Assembly (NCBI RefSeq): GCF_000002075.1
Contig: NW_004797469.1
Coordinates: forward strand, 637,093 to 701,092
DNA length: 64,000 bases
From: Aplysia californica
Taxonomy: Eukaryota > Mollusca > Gastropoda > Aplysiida > Aplysiidae
Reading direction: 5' to 3'
Of the stretch, positions 48,325 to 53,840 are shown in pieces. Within the stretch, counting starts at the first letter, position 1; each line of letters starts with the position of its first letter. The position numbers were made by a program, and so were the translations under genes. The notes under the pieces are model-generated. The model ran no database searches, was not told the origin of the DNA, and saw only the letters and a list, made by a program, of their open reading frames with translations.

Positions 48325-50992
48325 GCGTGTGCATGTGTGTGTGTACACGTGGTGGAACACCAAACCAATGTGCCAGGATCTGGACAATAAAGATGTATCT
48401 TATCTTATCTTATCTTATCAAAAAAGGCTAAAAAGTGACTTTTCCATCGACTCCAGACAAAAACTAAAAAAACTTTTAAAAGACATTTAATCTAGAAAGT
48501 TCATGAAAGCAAATAATACTAATAGTCACCAATCCCAATAACGACTAATATATATAGTCACAAGGACAGGGTTCGGGAAGAAGCAAGGTAATGAGATAAT
48601 AACTTGATGGGAGGTCTGTGAAAAGGAAACAGAATCTGAAACAAAAAACATTCTTCACAGATACATAAGTGTTTTGGAAATTACATTATAAAATTTAATT
48701 TGTTAAAAATTGTAAGTCCCTTCATCCGAGCTATGATAATACTGTACTCTTCTGACAACTGATCTAGGCTACAAAAAGACTCCATATAACAGACCTACAC
48801 AGAGCCCTTACAAGGTGAGCTTTCGACCCTGCCTGTCTGGGCCAACCTGGGCTGAGATATATAAATCTACAACATCCCAGCAAAAAGACCGAGATACTTC
48901 ATATAAGTTCTCCCTTCTCAGGAATCAAATTTAAAACTCTGGTGTGCGACAGCAAAGCGCCTTACCACAACAACACAGATATCAGTAGCATTTTGTTCAG
49001 CTTTGATACCAAGAACAGTCTGAAGAATGTAAGACAGAATAAGTTCATGAAACGTTTCTGGAGTCTAGAAATAAGGCCCAATATTTGAAAGAAAGTGACT
49101 TGAAAACAAGTGTAGAAAGTTCTGTCATAAGGCCGTTTCACATGGAGCAGTGTGCGGCCACGGAAAAAGTCCGTCGGCTGTGTTTGGAAAACGCTGCTTT
49201 CTGTTCGCTCACTAGTTGTTCTCATGACACGGAAAACCGCTGCGGAAACCGTTGCGGAACCTTCGCCGTGTTTCAGCGACTGCTTCCATGAGAGCTTATT
49301 TTGAGACACCGTCGCGGCATTGCACCTCTGTGGCCTACTGGAGGTTCGAATATGGAACGACAAAAAATGTAAATATTGAATGAATCTAAAAATAAGCCCA
49401 TTTTTGTCGTCTTAAAATTAGTCTATTCCCTCTCGGGCACCCTCATTTTTGCGATATTAAAAAAGGGCACAAGGGAAAAACCAGCTATGTCAGGTTTTTG
49501 CAATTCCGAGATAATTGAAAAACAAACTTTAAAGACTTATAACTCTCTTTCTGTTACAATGACCTCTCTACTGTTTACATTGACTTCAAGTATGACCATT
49601 TGTGTTGACAATGAGAAATTTTCAGTCCTCGTGCTAAAGGTGTTTCGGTGAGAGCAAAATAGAAAAATTATGGAGAAAACTGTTCAGGGGCTGGAGTCTT
49701 GCAGCGCACTTCTTTTCCACCGGCTTCATAGTGATTGCGGTGTGAAACGAACCATTCCAGCTCTCTCTATACTGCATTATTTGTGGATGGGACTGTGAGA
49801 TGCAGGTTTCAAGCAGAGGTCGAGTGGGTATAAGGCAGGAGACACGGTCGTACGGTTTAAGATTTTCTGACACATTGTTGAATACAGCTTGTGTCATCCT
49901 CACTATCAGGAGCAGAGAGGTTTTCCGAAGGACTGTCTTGAATTGCTCCACCCAACAGGGACCTTCTCATTCACCACTGACATGTCTCTGTCGCATTCCA
50001 TGTAACTGTGGCCTCTCACTAGAAACGACATTTTCACTTTTTCGTACTTTTACTGGTGGACAACAACAGGATCCAGAAACCAAATCATCGTCCAGTTCTT
50101 GCTGTAGGCTGCGCACGAGTCACGTTAGCTGGCAGAATGTGTAGAAAGTGATGTAGCGGCATGCTGGCCACATCGTCTCCAGCCTTTTTTGACTGTCTCG
50201 TAACAGTACAGATGTACGGTTTCATCACTTAGAGGGTAAATTTTAAAGGAAAAGAAAGATAGCTGCCACGATTGTACAAATCGTTTGCTGAAATGTTTGG
50301 GCAGCCCAAGTTCTTCGAAAAATCCAAGATTAGCGTAATATGGGTCCTCGATAAATGATTTTCCCTTTTAGTAACGCATATAAGACCAGTGTGGGGATTC
50401 GAGCCTCAGCTCCGTCCGGCATAGTGTCCTTGGCCTGGGAAAGGACTTTACACGAATTTCCTATTTGGCTCGGTTCTTTCGGGGATGGACGTTAAACTTC
50501 ACTTAAATATGGTCACTGATTAGTCACAAAGGACACAACAAAAAAAAGTATGCTTGACATTGCTGGTTTTTCCATTGTTAACATCCTGACATCGCTGGTT
50601 CTTCCATTGTAGGCTATTTTTTCTAAATCTCACAGAGACTGGCAGCGCTGGTTTTTCCATAGGTGACTTAGATGGACTGAAGCAGACCCAGACTGGCATC
50701 ATGCTGGGACAATAACCCAGAGGATGTTAACTATCAACAGCACAAGTAAACAGCATTCTATTCTACGAACAAGCACTCAGGAGTAAGACAGCGCATCAAT
50801 TACTTACCGGAAAAATTCAGATCTAGCAGCAAGTATAACCTTGTGACTGCGAAACCTTGTTCCATCAACAAGTAGTGTGATATCAGCATAATCCTCTGTT
50901 TCAACGAGCTCAGCAAAGTTCTCTGATAAGCTTCCAACATGGTCAACAATGCCCACAGGGGCTGGAGACCTGAGGTGATGGTGGTCGCACAT
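15388..50992 (-). CDS. BTBD9: BTB/POZ domain-containing protein 9, whole gene (12 coding exons)
   Basis: BTBD9 is a BTB-BACK protein thought to act as a Cullin-3 adaptor. In animals it is linked to sleep, dopamine and iron handling. The twelve exons join without a frame break into 699 residues: BTB about 25-150, BACK about 155-265, discoidin-like domain one about 275-420, discoidin-like domain two about 425-565, and a P/Q/S/H-rich tail to 699. Diagnostic strings include DGDTQNYDLDRGFTRHPIDD, ENVATIKNSAHVIEGVSR and FIRIVGTHNTANEVFHCVHF. Human BTBD9 is about 610 residues, so the extra length lies mainly in the tail. The start is supported by an in-frame TAA two codons upstream. Every junction uses GT-AG and phases agree. 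Introns are 0.5-5.2 kb and hold most transposons of the window. The product name is secure; function rests on the family. Confidence 0.95.
17479..20887 (+). mobile_element. Tc1-like DNA transposon, broken, with a nested element
   Basis: Inverted ends start AACTAGTCAACAAAA, with TA on both outer sides (17477-17478 and 20888-20889). Without the nested element at 17951-19715 and its extra 8-bp target copy it is 1636 bp, the usual Tc1 size. The transposase N-terminus begins MPPRQKLSDVNKGRAIAWAQ near 17841 (helix-turn-helix region). The main catalytic part is readable at about 20049-20642, with FSDESRF, YQDDNARPH and LNPIENLWDE giving DD34E spacing. It is inactive: the nested insertion splits the DNA-binding part, a frame change lies near 19750-19900, and a TAA is in frame at 20046-20048. 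It sits in BTBD9 intron 11. Confidence 0.93.
17951..19715. mobile_element. hAT-type non-autonomous element nested in Tc1
   Basis: The ends CAGAGCTG...CAGCTCTG are perfect inverted repeats, flanked by the exact 8-bp duplication TCCGTTTC (17943-17950 and 19716-19723). An 8-bp duplication with CAGAGCTG ends is typical of hAT elements. Subterminal regions are packed with AGTACTTTT-type repeats on both sides (about 17970-18125 and 19555-19705). The 1.77 kb interior has no transposase frame. Confidence 0.92.
21047..21125 (-). CDS. BTBD9: BTBD9 coding exon 11 (residues 522-548)
   Basis: 79 bp between TTTCAG and GTAATG. It encodes SWQTVAFDPLPVTFIRIVGT and HNTANE of discoidin-like domain two. It lies only about 160 bp to the right of the Tc1-like element. 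It ends on a codon boundary. Confidence 0.94.
21250..21320 (-). mobile_element. SINE tail fragment
   Basis: A short relic of the shared SINE tail (GTTTTACGCGCTCGCAAC, then CATAAGATCATATGAGCGC). Only the 3' part remains. From 21320 to 21909 I recognise no further element. Confidence 0.65.
21910..23069. mobile_element. Non-autonomous DNA element, CAGACCTGTC ends
   Basis: The inverted ends CAGACCTGTCACTC and GAGTGGCAGATCTG are flanked by TATGAG (21904-21909) and TATGTG (23070-23075), a 6-bp duplication with one mismatch. Subterminal repeats of AAATCGGGAT type occur at both ends. The core (about 22480-22830) is distantly similar to that of the elements at 30363, 31101, 36154 and 61561. It is non-coding and lies in BTBD9 intron 10. 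Confidence 0.7.
23550..23657 (-). CDS. BTBD9: BTBD9 coding exon 10 (residues 486-521)
   Basis: 108 bp between GACTAG and GTGAGT. It encodes LLLWDCDDRSYSFYIEVSTD and SQKWMQVVDKRHEPC. There is no internal start codon that would reveal it in an ATG scan. The last codon is split after two bases. Confidence 0.94.
23870..24430 (-). pseudogene. Degenerate LINE reverse-transcriptase C-terminal fragment
   Basis: On the minus strand the peptides FYNAVVLPTLLYDAEAWTVY and EVSRIKNAEAKRK are readable across frame changes. They match the C-terminal region of widespread invertebrate LINEs (the AVVLPTLLYG..TWTVY block and the final basic region). It is the same kind of element as the fragment at 6430-7250. 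Dead and truncated at both ends; it lies in BTBD9 intron 9. Confidence 0.7.
24601..24825 (-). mobile_element. SINE family C, copy 1 of a head-to-tail pair
   Basis: It starts in the minus sense with the shared tail TTTTACGGTGCTCACAACTG and continues into a body (GGGGTGGATGTCAACAGAGA) unlike A and B. Copy 2 follows directly. Confidence 0.75.
24826..25065 (-). mobile_element. SINE family C, copy 2 of a head-to-tail pair
   Basis: It repeats the preceding unit with few differences, joined through TTTTAGTTTTAGTTTTAGTA. The pair could be a SINE dimer or two insertions into the same A-rich site. Confidence 0.75.
25180..25581. mobile_element. Short DNA element with CACACCTGCCAAC ends
   Basis: The ends CACACCTGCCAAC and GTTGGCAGGTCTG are inverted and flanked by ATACTG and AAACTG, a likely 6-bp duplication with one mismatch. 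The subterminal parts are rich in CCCGAATTTT-like motifs. At 402 bp it lacks the conserved core seen in the larger relatives. Confidence 0.7.
25676..25735. repeat. TAGATC/TCTAGA-rich simple palindromic repeat
   Basis: Interlocked TAGATCTAGA units. The same motif recurs in short bursts at 53461-53480, 54235-54262, 57278-57300 and 61248-61272, so it is a genome-wide simple repeat here. Confidence 0.85.
27310..27485. mobile_element. MITE family H, copy 1
   Basis: A 176-bp element with inverted ends CTGTCCCCG-GTTTTATGCA and TGCATAAAACACGGGGACAG. It is flanked by ATTTGG and ATTAGG (6 bp, one mismatch). A second copy in the same orientation is at 52738-52904. Confidence 0.8.
27841..28168. repeat. 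SINE-related family D, two tandem copies
   Basis: Two units, 27841-27998 and 28011-28168, share AAAGCAGCAGTTCCCTG, CAGCCCATTTA.AATTCTACT and GGCACTGCCCCAGG-type blocks. A third copy, inverted, is at 51653-51805, where it is fused to family A and C sequence. Confidence 0.75.
28786..28975 (-). CDS. BTBD9: BTBD9 coding exon 9 (residues 423-485)
   Basis: 190 bp between ACCCAG and GTGAGT. It encodes PTENVATIKNSAHVIEGVSR, RGYDWDSGYTCHQLGSGAI and QLSQPYILSTM, the first half of discoidin-like domain two. The last codon is split after two bases. Confidence 0.95.
29436..29545 (-). CDS. BTBD9: BTBD9 coding exon 8 (residues 386-422)
   Basis: 110 bp between CCATAG and GTATGT. It encodes FVRIVGTHNTVNRVFHVVSF and ECFYSNRPFQLDRGLV, the end of discoidin-like domain one. 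One base of the next codon is included. Confidence 0.95.
30545..30592. repeat. (GT)n microsatellite
   Basis: About 18 perfect GT units followed by a few GTGCGT variants. Confidence 0.95.
31101..32341. mobile_element. Nested DNA element with CATACCTGCCAAC ends
   Basis: The perfect 13-bp inverted ends CATACCTGCCAAC and GTTGGCAGGTATG are flanked by the exact 6-bp duplication TGACCA (31095-31100 and 32342-32347). The body from about 31480 to 32240 matches the inner element of 36154-37568, including its right end GGCAGTCACCCTG. It is thus a core carrying a second, outer set of termini. Non-coding, 1241 bp. Confidence 0.88.
33145..33278. repeat. (CT)n microsatellite
   Basis: About 134 bp of CT with occasional CCCT. 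All apparent Ser/Leu or Arg/Glu frames across it are artefacts. Confidence 0.97.
33552..33671 (-). CDS. BTBD9: BTBD9 coding exon 7 (residues 346-385)
   Basis: 120 bp between TTTCAG and GTGAAC. It encodes RSYSYYIEVSMDDKDYERVI and SNYLCRSWQKLHFPARVV of discoidin-like domain one. The last codon is split after two bases. It lies just to the right of the composite transposon at 30363-33495. Confidence 0.95.
35106..35325 (-). CDS. BTBD9: BTBD9 coding exon 6 (residues 273-345)
   Basis: 220 bp between TCTCAG and GTGAGT. It encodes the first half of discoidin-like domain one (EENIATIRLGASVVRGEM, DGDTQNYDLDRGFTRHPIDD, GQPYIINTIKLLLWDVDT). The last codon is split after two bases. Confidence 0.95.
35966..37682. 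mobile_element. Composite element F, copy 1
   Basis: The outer ends CAGGGTTC..GCC and GCGGGAACCCTG are inverted and flanked by the exact 6-bp duplication CCCTTT (35960-35965, 37683-37688). The outer arms carry repeated TTCAAGGAG motifs. An inner element (36154-37568) is inserted in it. It lies in BTBD9 intron 5. Copy 2 is at 61379-63163 with a different 6-bp duplication. Confidence 0.88.
36154..37568. mobile_element. Inner element of F copy 1, CAGGGTGACTGCC ends
   Basis: CAGGGTGACTGCCA at the left and TGGCAGTCACCCTG ending at 37562 are inverted. The 6-mer TGTTCC flanks at 36148-36153 and 37569-37574 if six extra bases (TACACG) belong to the right end. The core carries GGTAACGAAA..GAAAGTAGATCTTGAT, shared with related elements. 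Non-coding. Confidence 0.75.
38400..38650. repeat. Degenerate minisatellite, part 1
   Basis: Roughly 30-bp units built on AATGTTGAGCAC-TACTTCCCCTTC repeat with strong divergence. Similar units resume at 39193-39285, so the array seems to have been split, in part by SINE material. Confidence 0.6.
38714..38866 (-). mobile_element. SINE family B, decayed copy
   Basis: It carries ATAAGGTCATATAAGTGC, AAGATTAGAGGTGTTACAA and CAAACCACACCAGAGCACCC, in the order of the intact family B copies, with many differences. It is older than those at 5112 and 8842. Confidence 0.75.
39193..39285. repeat. Degenerate minisatellite, part 2
   Basis: Two to three units of the TTCAGAA..AATGCTGG.CACTTATTTCCCC type, continuing the array at 38400-38650. 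Confidence 0.5.
39537..39801 (-). CDS. BTBD9: BTBD9 coding exon 5 (residues 185-272)
   Basis: 265 bp between TTTCAG and GTAAGG. It encodes the rest of BACK (RDSFCAPEIEIFRAVCNW, VVRLQLMGMHELLNVVR) and the conserved linker SSDAILDAIKVQTESRDMDL. One base of the next codon is included. Confidence 0.95.
40541..40752. repeat. Compound (CT)n-(C)n-(GT)n microsatellite
   Basis: CT runs broken by C tracts to 40630, then GT runs with GTAA and GTGA breaks to 40752. Low-complexity frames on both strands are artefacts. Confidence 0.97.
40945..41035 (-). CDS. BTBD9: BTBD9 coding exon 4 (residues 154-184)
   Basis: 91 bp between TTCCAG and GTCAGT. It encodes SLTSLCSVCKDYMDRNAHEV and LCSESFLSLSQ, part of the BACK domain. 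It ends on a codon boundary. It has no start codon and would be missed by ATG-to-stop scanning. Confidence 0.93.
42640..43305 (-). mobile_element. SINE family A, full length, interrupted by SINE B
   Basis: Flanked by the perfect 12-bp duplication GTGAAAAAGATC (42628-42639 and 43306-43317). It shows the family A tail, central part and body; the tRNA-like head is decayed. SINE B is inserted at 43014-43193. It lies in BTBD9 intron 3. Confidence 0.9.
43014..43193 (-). mobile_element. SINE family B nested in SINE A
   Basis: 180 bp flanked by TGACAAAACAT (43003-43013) and TGATAAAACAT (43194-43204), an 11-bp duplication with one mismatch. Its body matches 5112-5294 and 8842-9026. Confidence 0.9.
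43778..43917 (-). CDS. BTBD9: BTBD9 coding exon 3 (residues 108-153)
   Basis: 140 bp between CCCCAG and GTATGT. It encodes EENLLDILSLSHRFGFVELE and ISDYLKAILNIRNVCHIYDL, the end of BTB and start of BACK. The last codon is split after two bases. Confidence 0.93.
44016..44214. repeat. (CT)n / (TCTA)n microsatellite
   Basis: A mixture of CT, TCTATCTA and TCTCTG units in BTBD9 intron 2. Confidence 0.95.
44520..45295. repeat. Tandem duplication of about 388 bp in BTBD9 intron 2
   Basis: Unit 1 (about 44520-44905) and unit 2 (about 44906-45295) share GAAATTTCCAG, GAATGCAC/GAATGTAC, TTCTGTTT.TG.TTCTATTTTTAG and GTCTGAAAGACCATC in the same order. They differ by many substitutions, so the duplication is old. 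No coding sense is visible. Confidence 0.8.
45439..45574 (-). CDS. BTBD9: BTBD9 coding exon 2 (residues 62-107)
   Basis: 136 bp between TTTCAG and GTAGCA. It completes the split Arg and encodes ALLYGGLKESLPGTMEIELQ followed by AFSALLKYIYTGRMNL, the core of the BTB fold. It ends on a codon boundary. Confidence 0.95.
46613..48136 (+). CDS. LINE reverse transcriptase, longest open frame (507 residues)
   Basis: It holds most of the reverse-transcriptase domain without a stop. Fingers and palm motifs: LRPKALTSVVIKCLEKIVLK near residues 123-145, FVDFSSAFNT near 192, and the palm box KFADDS near 280-286. The thumb and C-terminal part run to residue 507. The frame is open upstream to about 46500, so the Met at 46613 is not a real start; the domain is part of a longer endonuclease-RT polyprotein. 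The replaced glycines in the PQG box argue against activity. Confidence 0.85.
   Translation: MGYKNKPTNICVDNVEYANKLNAFFSRFDKGSPCDLPCVNTDTNENNAVVVEEREVRCVFGRVNVRKASDGVQSKILKMCSAQLSFIYTYIINQSLLTHAIPTIWKCSEIVPRPKKEKITEMNDLRPKALTSVVIKCLEKIVLKRLRTYIEPIQDPLQFAYRHERRVEDAILLFLDNIYRHLDKPKTYCRILFVDFSSAFNTIQPAILLKKLENIGVNVNLISWIGNFLTNRAQYVKLKHSSSTYITTNTWAPQRCVLSPVLFTLYTNDCQINNSNIKLIKFADDSTIIRLIQADHNETAYRNFVFNFSEWCENHKLLLNVKKTKALVVDFRIKKLPLQPLKIKCENIEQVSDYKYLGVTIDNKLNWRVHTSLLHKKVNKRLFFLRKLKYFKVDKTLMSMFYHSTIESMINFCVIAWAGNTRQQDKEKLNRLIRKACKISTSSFPYLDELYIIACTKKINSIFLDNKHPLFPQIKTLVRSKRPRLLICNKERYRRSFLQSSIKMLQS
48265..48341. repeat. (TG)n microsatellite in the LINE 3' region
   Basis: About 28 TG units followed by GTGCG variants, just before the LINE tail. 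The (TTATC)n tail itself is at about 48387-48419. Confidence 0.95.
49130..50230 (-). pseudogene. Possible PIF/Harbinger-type remnant
   Basis: The left part reads AAGGCCGTTTCACATGGAGC, like the ends of some Harbinger elements. On the minus strand, FKTVLRKTSLLLIVRMTQAVF near 49880-49945 loosely resembles the N-terminal FLRMT..FD block of Harbinger nucleases. No catalytic motif, matching right end or TA-rich target duplication was found. I hold this weakly. Confidence 0.2.
50385..50512 (+). mobile_element. SINE family E, partial copy
   Basis: It has GGGGATTCGAGCCTCAGCTC, AGTGTCCTTGG-CTGGGAAAGG and CTATTTGGCTCGGTTCTTTC in the order of 5488-5726. The head before the B-box region is missing. Confidence 0.8.
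50808..50992 (-). CDS. BTBD9: BTBD9 coding exon 1 (residues 1-61)
   Basis: Encodes the N-terminus and first half of the BTB domain (LSENFAELVETEDYADITLL, then KVILAARSEFF). The donor is CG|GTAAGTA and the last codon is split after two bases. An in-frame TAA (TAA GAG GCA ATG) precedes the ATG. A good acceptor (CCTGTTACAG) ends at 51076, so the exon probably starts at 51075 with 83 bp of 5' UTR and a further non-coding exon upstream. Confidence 0.95.
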
Positions 50993-51074
50993 TGCCTCTT
51001 ACTTTCGTAGAAATCACAGGTGTAGAAAATTTTACCTCTCCAGAAATAACCAAATGACAATCCCCAAGATCCTA

Positions 51075-51090
51075 CCTGTAACAGGAAATA
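51075..51090 (-). promoter_or_regulatory. Likely 3' splice site of a BTBD9 5' UTR intron
   Basis: TTTCCTGTTACAG before GTAGGATC in the minus sense is a good acceptor 83 bp upstream of the BTBD9 ATG. It implies at least one further non-coding first exon to the right. Confidence 0.5.
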
Positions 51091-51420
51091 ATAAAAGATC
51101 ATATTTTGTCACCTGGACATAGTACATGATAGATCATGTTGACTCTTCATATCTGATGGTGCAACATAATTTGCAAATCACAAAACGTTCTGGTAAATTT
51201 ACAAAGAGTTGGAAAGTGGGATAAAAAATTCGACAAATTAAAAAAAACATATTTCCCACCAGTTCACGACTGCTTCTTTGGGCCTGGTTTGCTCCACGTT
51301 CTCCCGATTAACATGTAGGATACTTGTTCACATACTTCATCATTTTCATTCAAACCAAAACACCACAACAAATCTGTATTCACTATTCAGAAAATTTGGG
51401 CAAACAAAGAATGAACTAGA

Positions 51421-51875
51421 ATAGTCTAGAGGTTACGGTGTTCACCTCTCATTCAATAGGTCCGGGATTCAAAATCTGACCGTGACGAAAAATTTATTTA
51501 TATAAAAATGTTCTCCTTTCACCTCCTTTCCTGCTCTCTAACCATGTTCTGTCATCTGCTTTTATCTCCATTTTCTGCCTCCCCCCCTCCCCTTTGCCCC
51601 CTCCTCTGGGCTCCTGACTCTTTCTGCAGCCTTTCTTCTGCTACCCCCTACCAGGGCAGTGCTACTGAATGAAGTGTCTTTAGGCCATTCCCAAAGGGGG
51701 GATATTAATTTTATTAACCGTTTCTTATGCACATTAGAATTGTAAATGGGCTGATTAATCAATGTCATGTTTATATTGTGCCAGAGCTGCTGCTTTTTCT
51801 TTCCTCATCCTCACTATCGTCATTTTTCCTCAACTTCTTTTGTATGTTTGTCACTCTCTTGTGAACTGCAGTTTC
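51421..51875 (+). mobile_element. Chimeric SINE: family A head joined to D and C bodies
   Basis: TCTAGAGGTTACGGTG and CCGGGATTCAAAATC (decayed A and B boxes) start a family A head to about 51650. There the sequence switches to inverted family D (GCAGTGCTACTGAATGAAGT) and then to family C (CACTATCGTCATTTTTCCTC, TGTTTGTCACTCTCTTGTGA). No target duplication was found. Confidence 0.65.
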
Positions 51876-52589
51876 CAGGGTGTCTTTTCAATTTCAAGCA
51901 TCACTAACGGATTTCCTAAATGTTATTCGGAAACCTTGTAACCAATCAGTAGAGAATGGCTGACGGGCTGCAGTTAGCCGCAAGTGTGAAATTTTACCGT
52001 GCGAGGGGGAGAGAATAACCTATGGCCCTATGTCTTACTATTCTCACCCCCCTCAGGTGTGCTAACATACAGTAGGCCTAGCACAGACACACACAGAACA
52101 GCACCGAGAATAACTTATAAGTTGTAGAGGTAAGTTTCAGGTTTATTTTATTTAATGGGCAGGGTGAAGGCCATTTCACACCATGAACAGCAAACAATAG
52201 TTGTTTTTTTAAAACACACACAAAAAAAAGATCTAAATCTATGGTTATGCAAGGATGAAATGTCAAGAGCAGAACGCAGTTGATACCTACAGGTCTCCAC
52301 AATTATAGATCTAGATCTAGCTTAATTTTAAGAACATTATAAGGCTCGTCTCATGCTCACACCCGGGTCGGGGTGAGAATAGCGGGTCATGAGATATTCT
52401 CACCAGGGGTGAGAATATAGGTGGCCTTTCATAAAACAAATCGCAAATTCACATTCAACTATATTTTCTCTCTAAAGAATTATATTTTTTCTTTTAGAGC
52501 TAATCTAGATCTAGACTCAGAAGTATTTACAAACCAGGTCTAAATAGAGGCAACTGACCCATAAATCTAACATGGAGTTAATGAGAGCA

Positions 52590-53170
52590 CATTACACCAG
52601 CTTCTGATTGGCTGCATATAGTGACGTATGTACACATACCAAATTTGGTAATATTACTATGACCTTAGGCCTAGAGGAATATAGTCGGAAATCTAAGTCA
52701 CCATTGAGCGAGCGAGTGTCTGCTGGTGATCTCTATTCTGGCCCCGTGGTTTTATGCATCCCGCATTCTGATCATTTTTTGCATAATTTCCCGTTATTTT
52801 CCTTCATTATTCTTTGTTAAAATTAACAGAATCGCATCATTTCACATTTTGGGGCTCATTTTGCATAATTTCAAAATTGTTCTCACATAAAACGACGGGG
52901 ACAGTCTATTGTAGAGCAGAGGCCAGGCAAAGATCAGTACAGATAAAAACTGCAGTAGTTCACTAGTTTCTACCCCCTGTGTATATGGCACATATTGTTC
53001 TAGTGCCATGTTAATCGAGTCATTGTAAAATAGATACACGTGTAGTCTAAATGACTCTATATATCTAGTAATACATTTTAGCCAATCAGAAGCCGGTGTA
53101 GGCTATCGTCCTCGTGACGTCGTTTCATAAATATATTTATAAATAGCCAATCAGAAGCCGGTGTAGTGGG
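52590..53170. promoter_or_regulatory. CCAAT/CRE/TATA-rich stretch, possible promoter
   Basis: GCCAATCAGAAGCCGGTGTA occurs twice in direct orientation (53081-53100 and 53146-53165). The CRE-like TGACGTC (53115-53121) and a TATA-like ATAAATATATTTATAAATA lie between them. An inverted CCAAT box (CTGATTGGCTG) with TGACGTATG lies near 52600-52627. It is upstream of BTBD9 (minus) and also upstream of a candidate plus-strand exon at 54001. Which, if any, it serves is unknown. Confidence 0.35.
52738..52904. mobile_element. MITE family H, copy 2
   Basis: 167 bp with ends CTGGCCCCGTGGTTTTATGC and ACATAAAACGACGGGGACAG, flanked by the exact 6-bp duplication TCTATT (52732-52737 and 52905-52910). Confidence 0.85.
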
Positions 53171-53569
53171 CTCTCGTTAGCTCCATGTCTAAATCTAGGC
53201 TAGACATCTGCTTTGTCAGTGGAGATCAAAACTAAAACTGTGCCCGGTGAAGCACGCACTGACCATGTGTCACAAAGGGGTTAAATTTTTTGCATCAAAA
53301 TGGCATTAGGTAAGATTCAAGAATACCAGACCAGCGGATTGGGACTACTTTTGCCTCTATGTCTCAACCGCTGGTATTTTAGGATTTTAGCACAGTTAAA
53401 TGAGCGGTTTATGGCTTGAGCAGTTTATGGCTTATTTTTCGTAATGCTTTTTTTTTAACGTATAGATCTAGATCTAGATATCTAGAAGGGAAATTGAAAT
53501 GAAAAACAATGTCAAAAGCACTTTTAATGGAATTTAGCAGGAACTAATTTTTGTAGTACAGCATCCTTC

Positions 53570-53840
53570 TCTCAACCATACCGTGGTCCGGGATACTTCA
53601 TTTAGACCACACAGTAGTAGGCCTAGTCCGGGAAGCTTCACTTTCTAAGGCTAAACCTAGAGCATGCATTCGCAGCGAAGTATTCCGGACCACAGCGGAG
53701 CATGCCGGACCACGAATCACGTGCCTGCAGGGCGGGGCCTAAACAACACAACGTGTGGAACATCGCGCGACCAAGCGAGCGAGCCACTGCCTCTCCCTTC
53801 CCCGCCTGGTCCGGCATTCTTCGTTTAGGGTGGGCCAAGT
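53570..53840. repeat. CpG-rich inverted-repeat cluster (GTGGTCCGG motif)
   Basis: GTGGTCCGGGATACTTCATT near 53583, the inverted GCGAAGTATTCCGGACCAC near 53675, ATGCCGGACCACGAATCACG near 53702, and CTGGTCCGGCATTCTTCGTT near 53806 form a set of mutually inverted motifs. They could fold into hairpins or be the ends of a small DNA element. No target duplication is clear. Confidence 0.6.

Larger units (their letters stand above)
45806..48419 (+). mobile_element. Jockey-superfamily LINE (CR1/L2/Rex1-like), 5'-truncated
   Basis: The copy begins inside the AP-type endonuclease domain. From about 45834 it reads RPFYLPREFPS, VVYIPPHANV and TTGDFNS. The linker (TWTEESEDQLRGCF, ALKKQVTIYPNSKPWVNSGV) and a reverse transcriptase in 46513-48136 follow, with FVDFSSAFNTIQPAILLKKL, KFADDSTI and DYKYLGVTIDNKLNW. 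Frame changes near 46200 and 46490 split the coding region. In the conserved GAPQGCVLSP box two glycines are replaced (WAPQRCVLSP), another likely loss. ORF1 is absent. The 3' end has a (TG)n run and a (TTATC)n tail, as is common for such elements. It lies in BTBD9 intron 1, antisense to the gene. Confidence 0.92.

Noticed and set aside
50800-51102. 100-codon frame overlapping BTBD9 exon 1 in another frame
   Set aside because: It crosses the exon 1 donor and the likely UTR acceptor and lacks BTB similarity in that frame.
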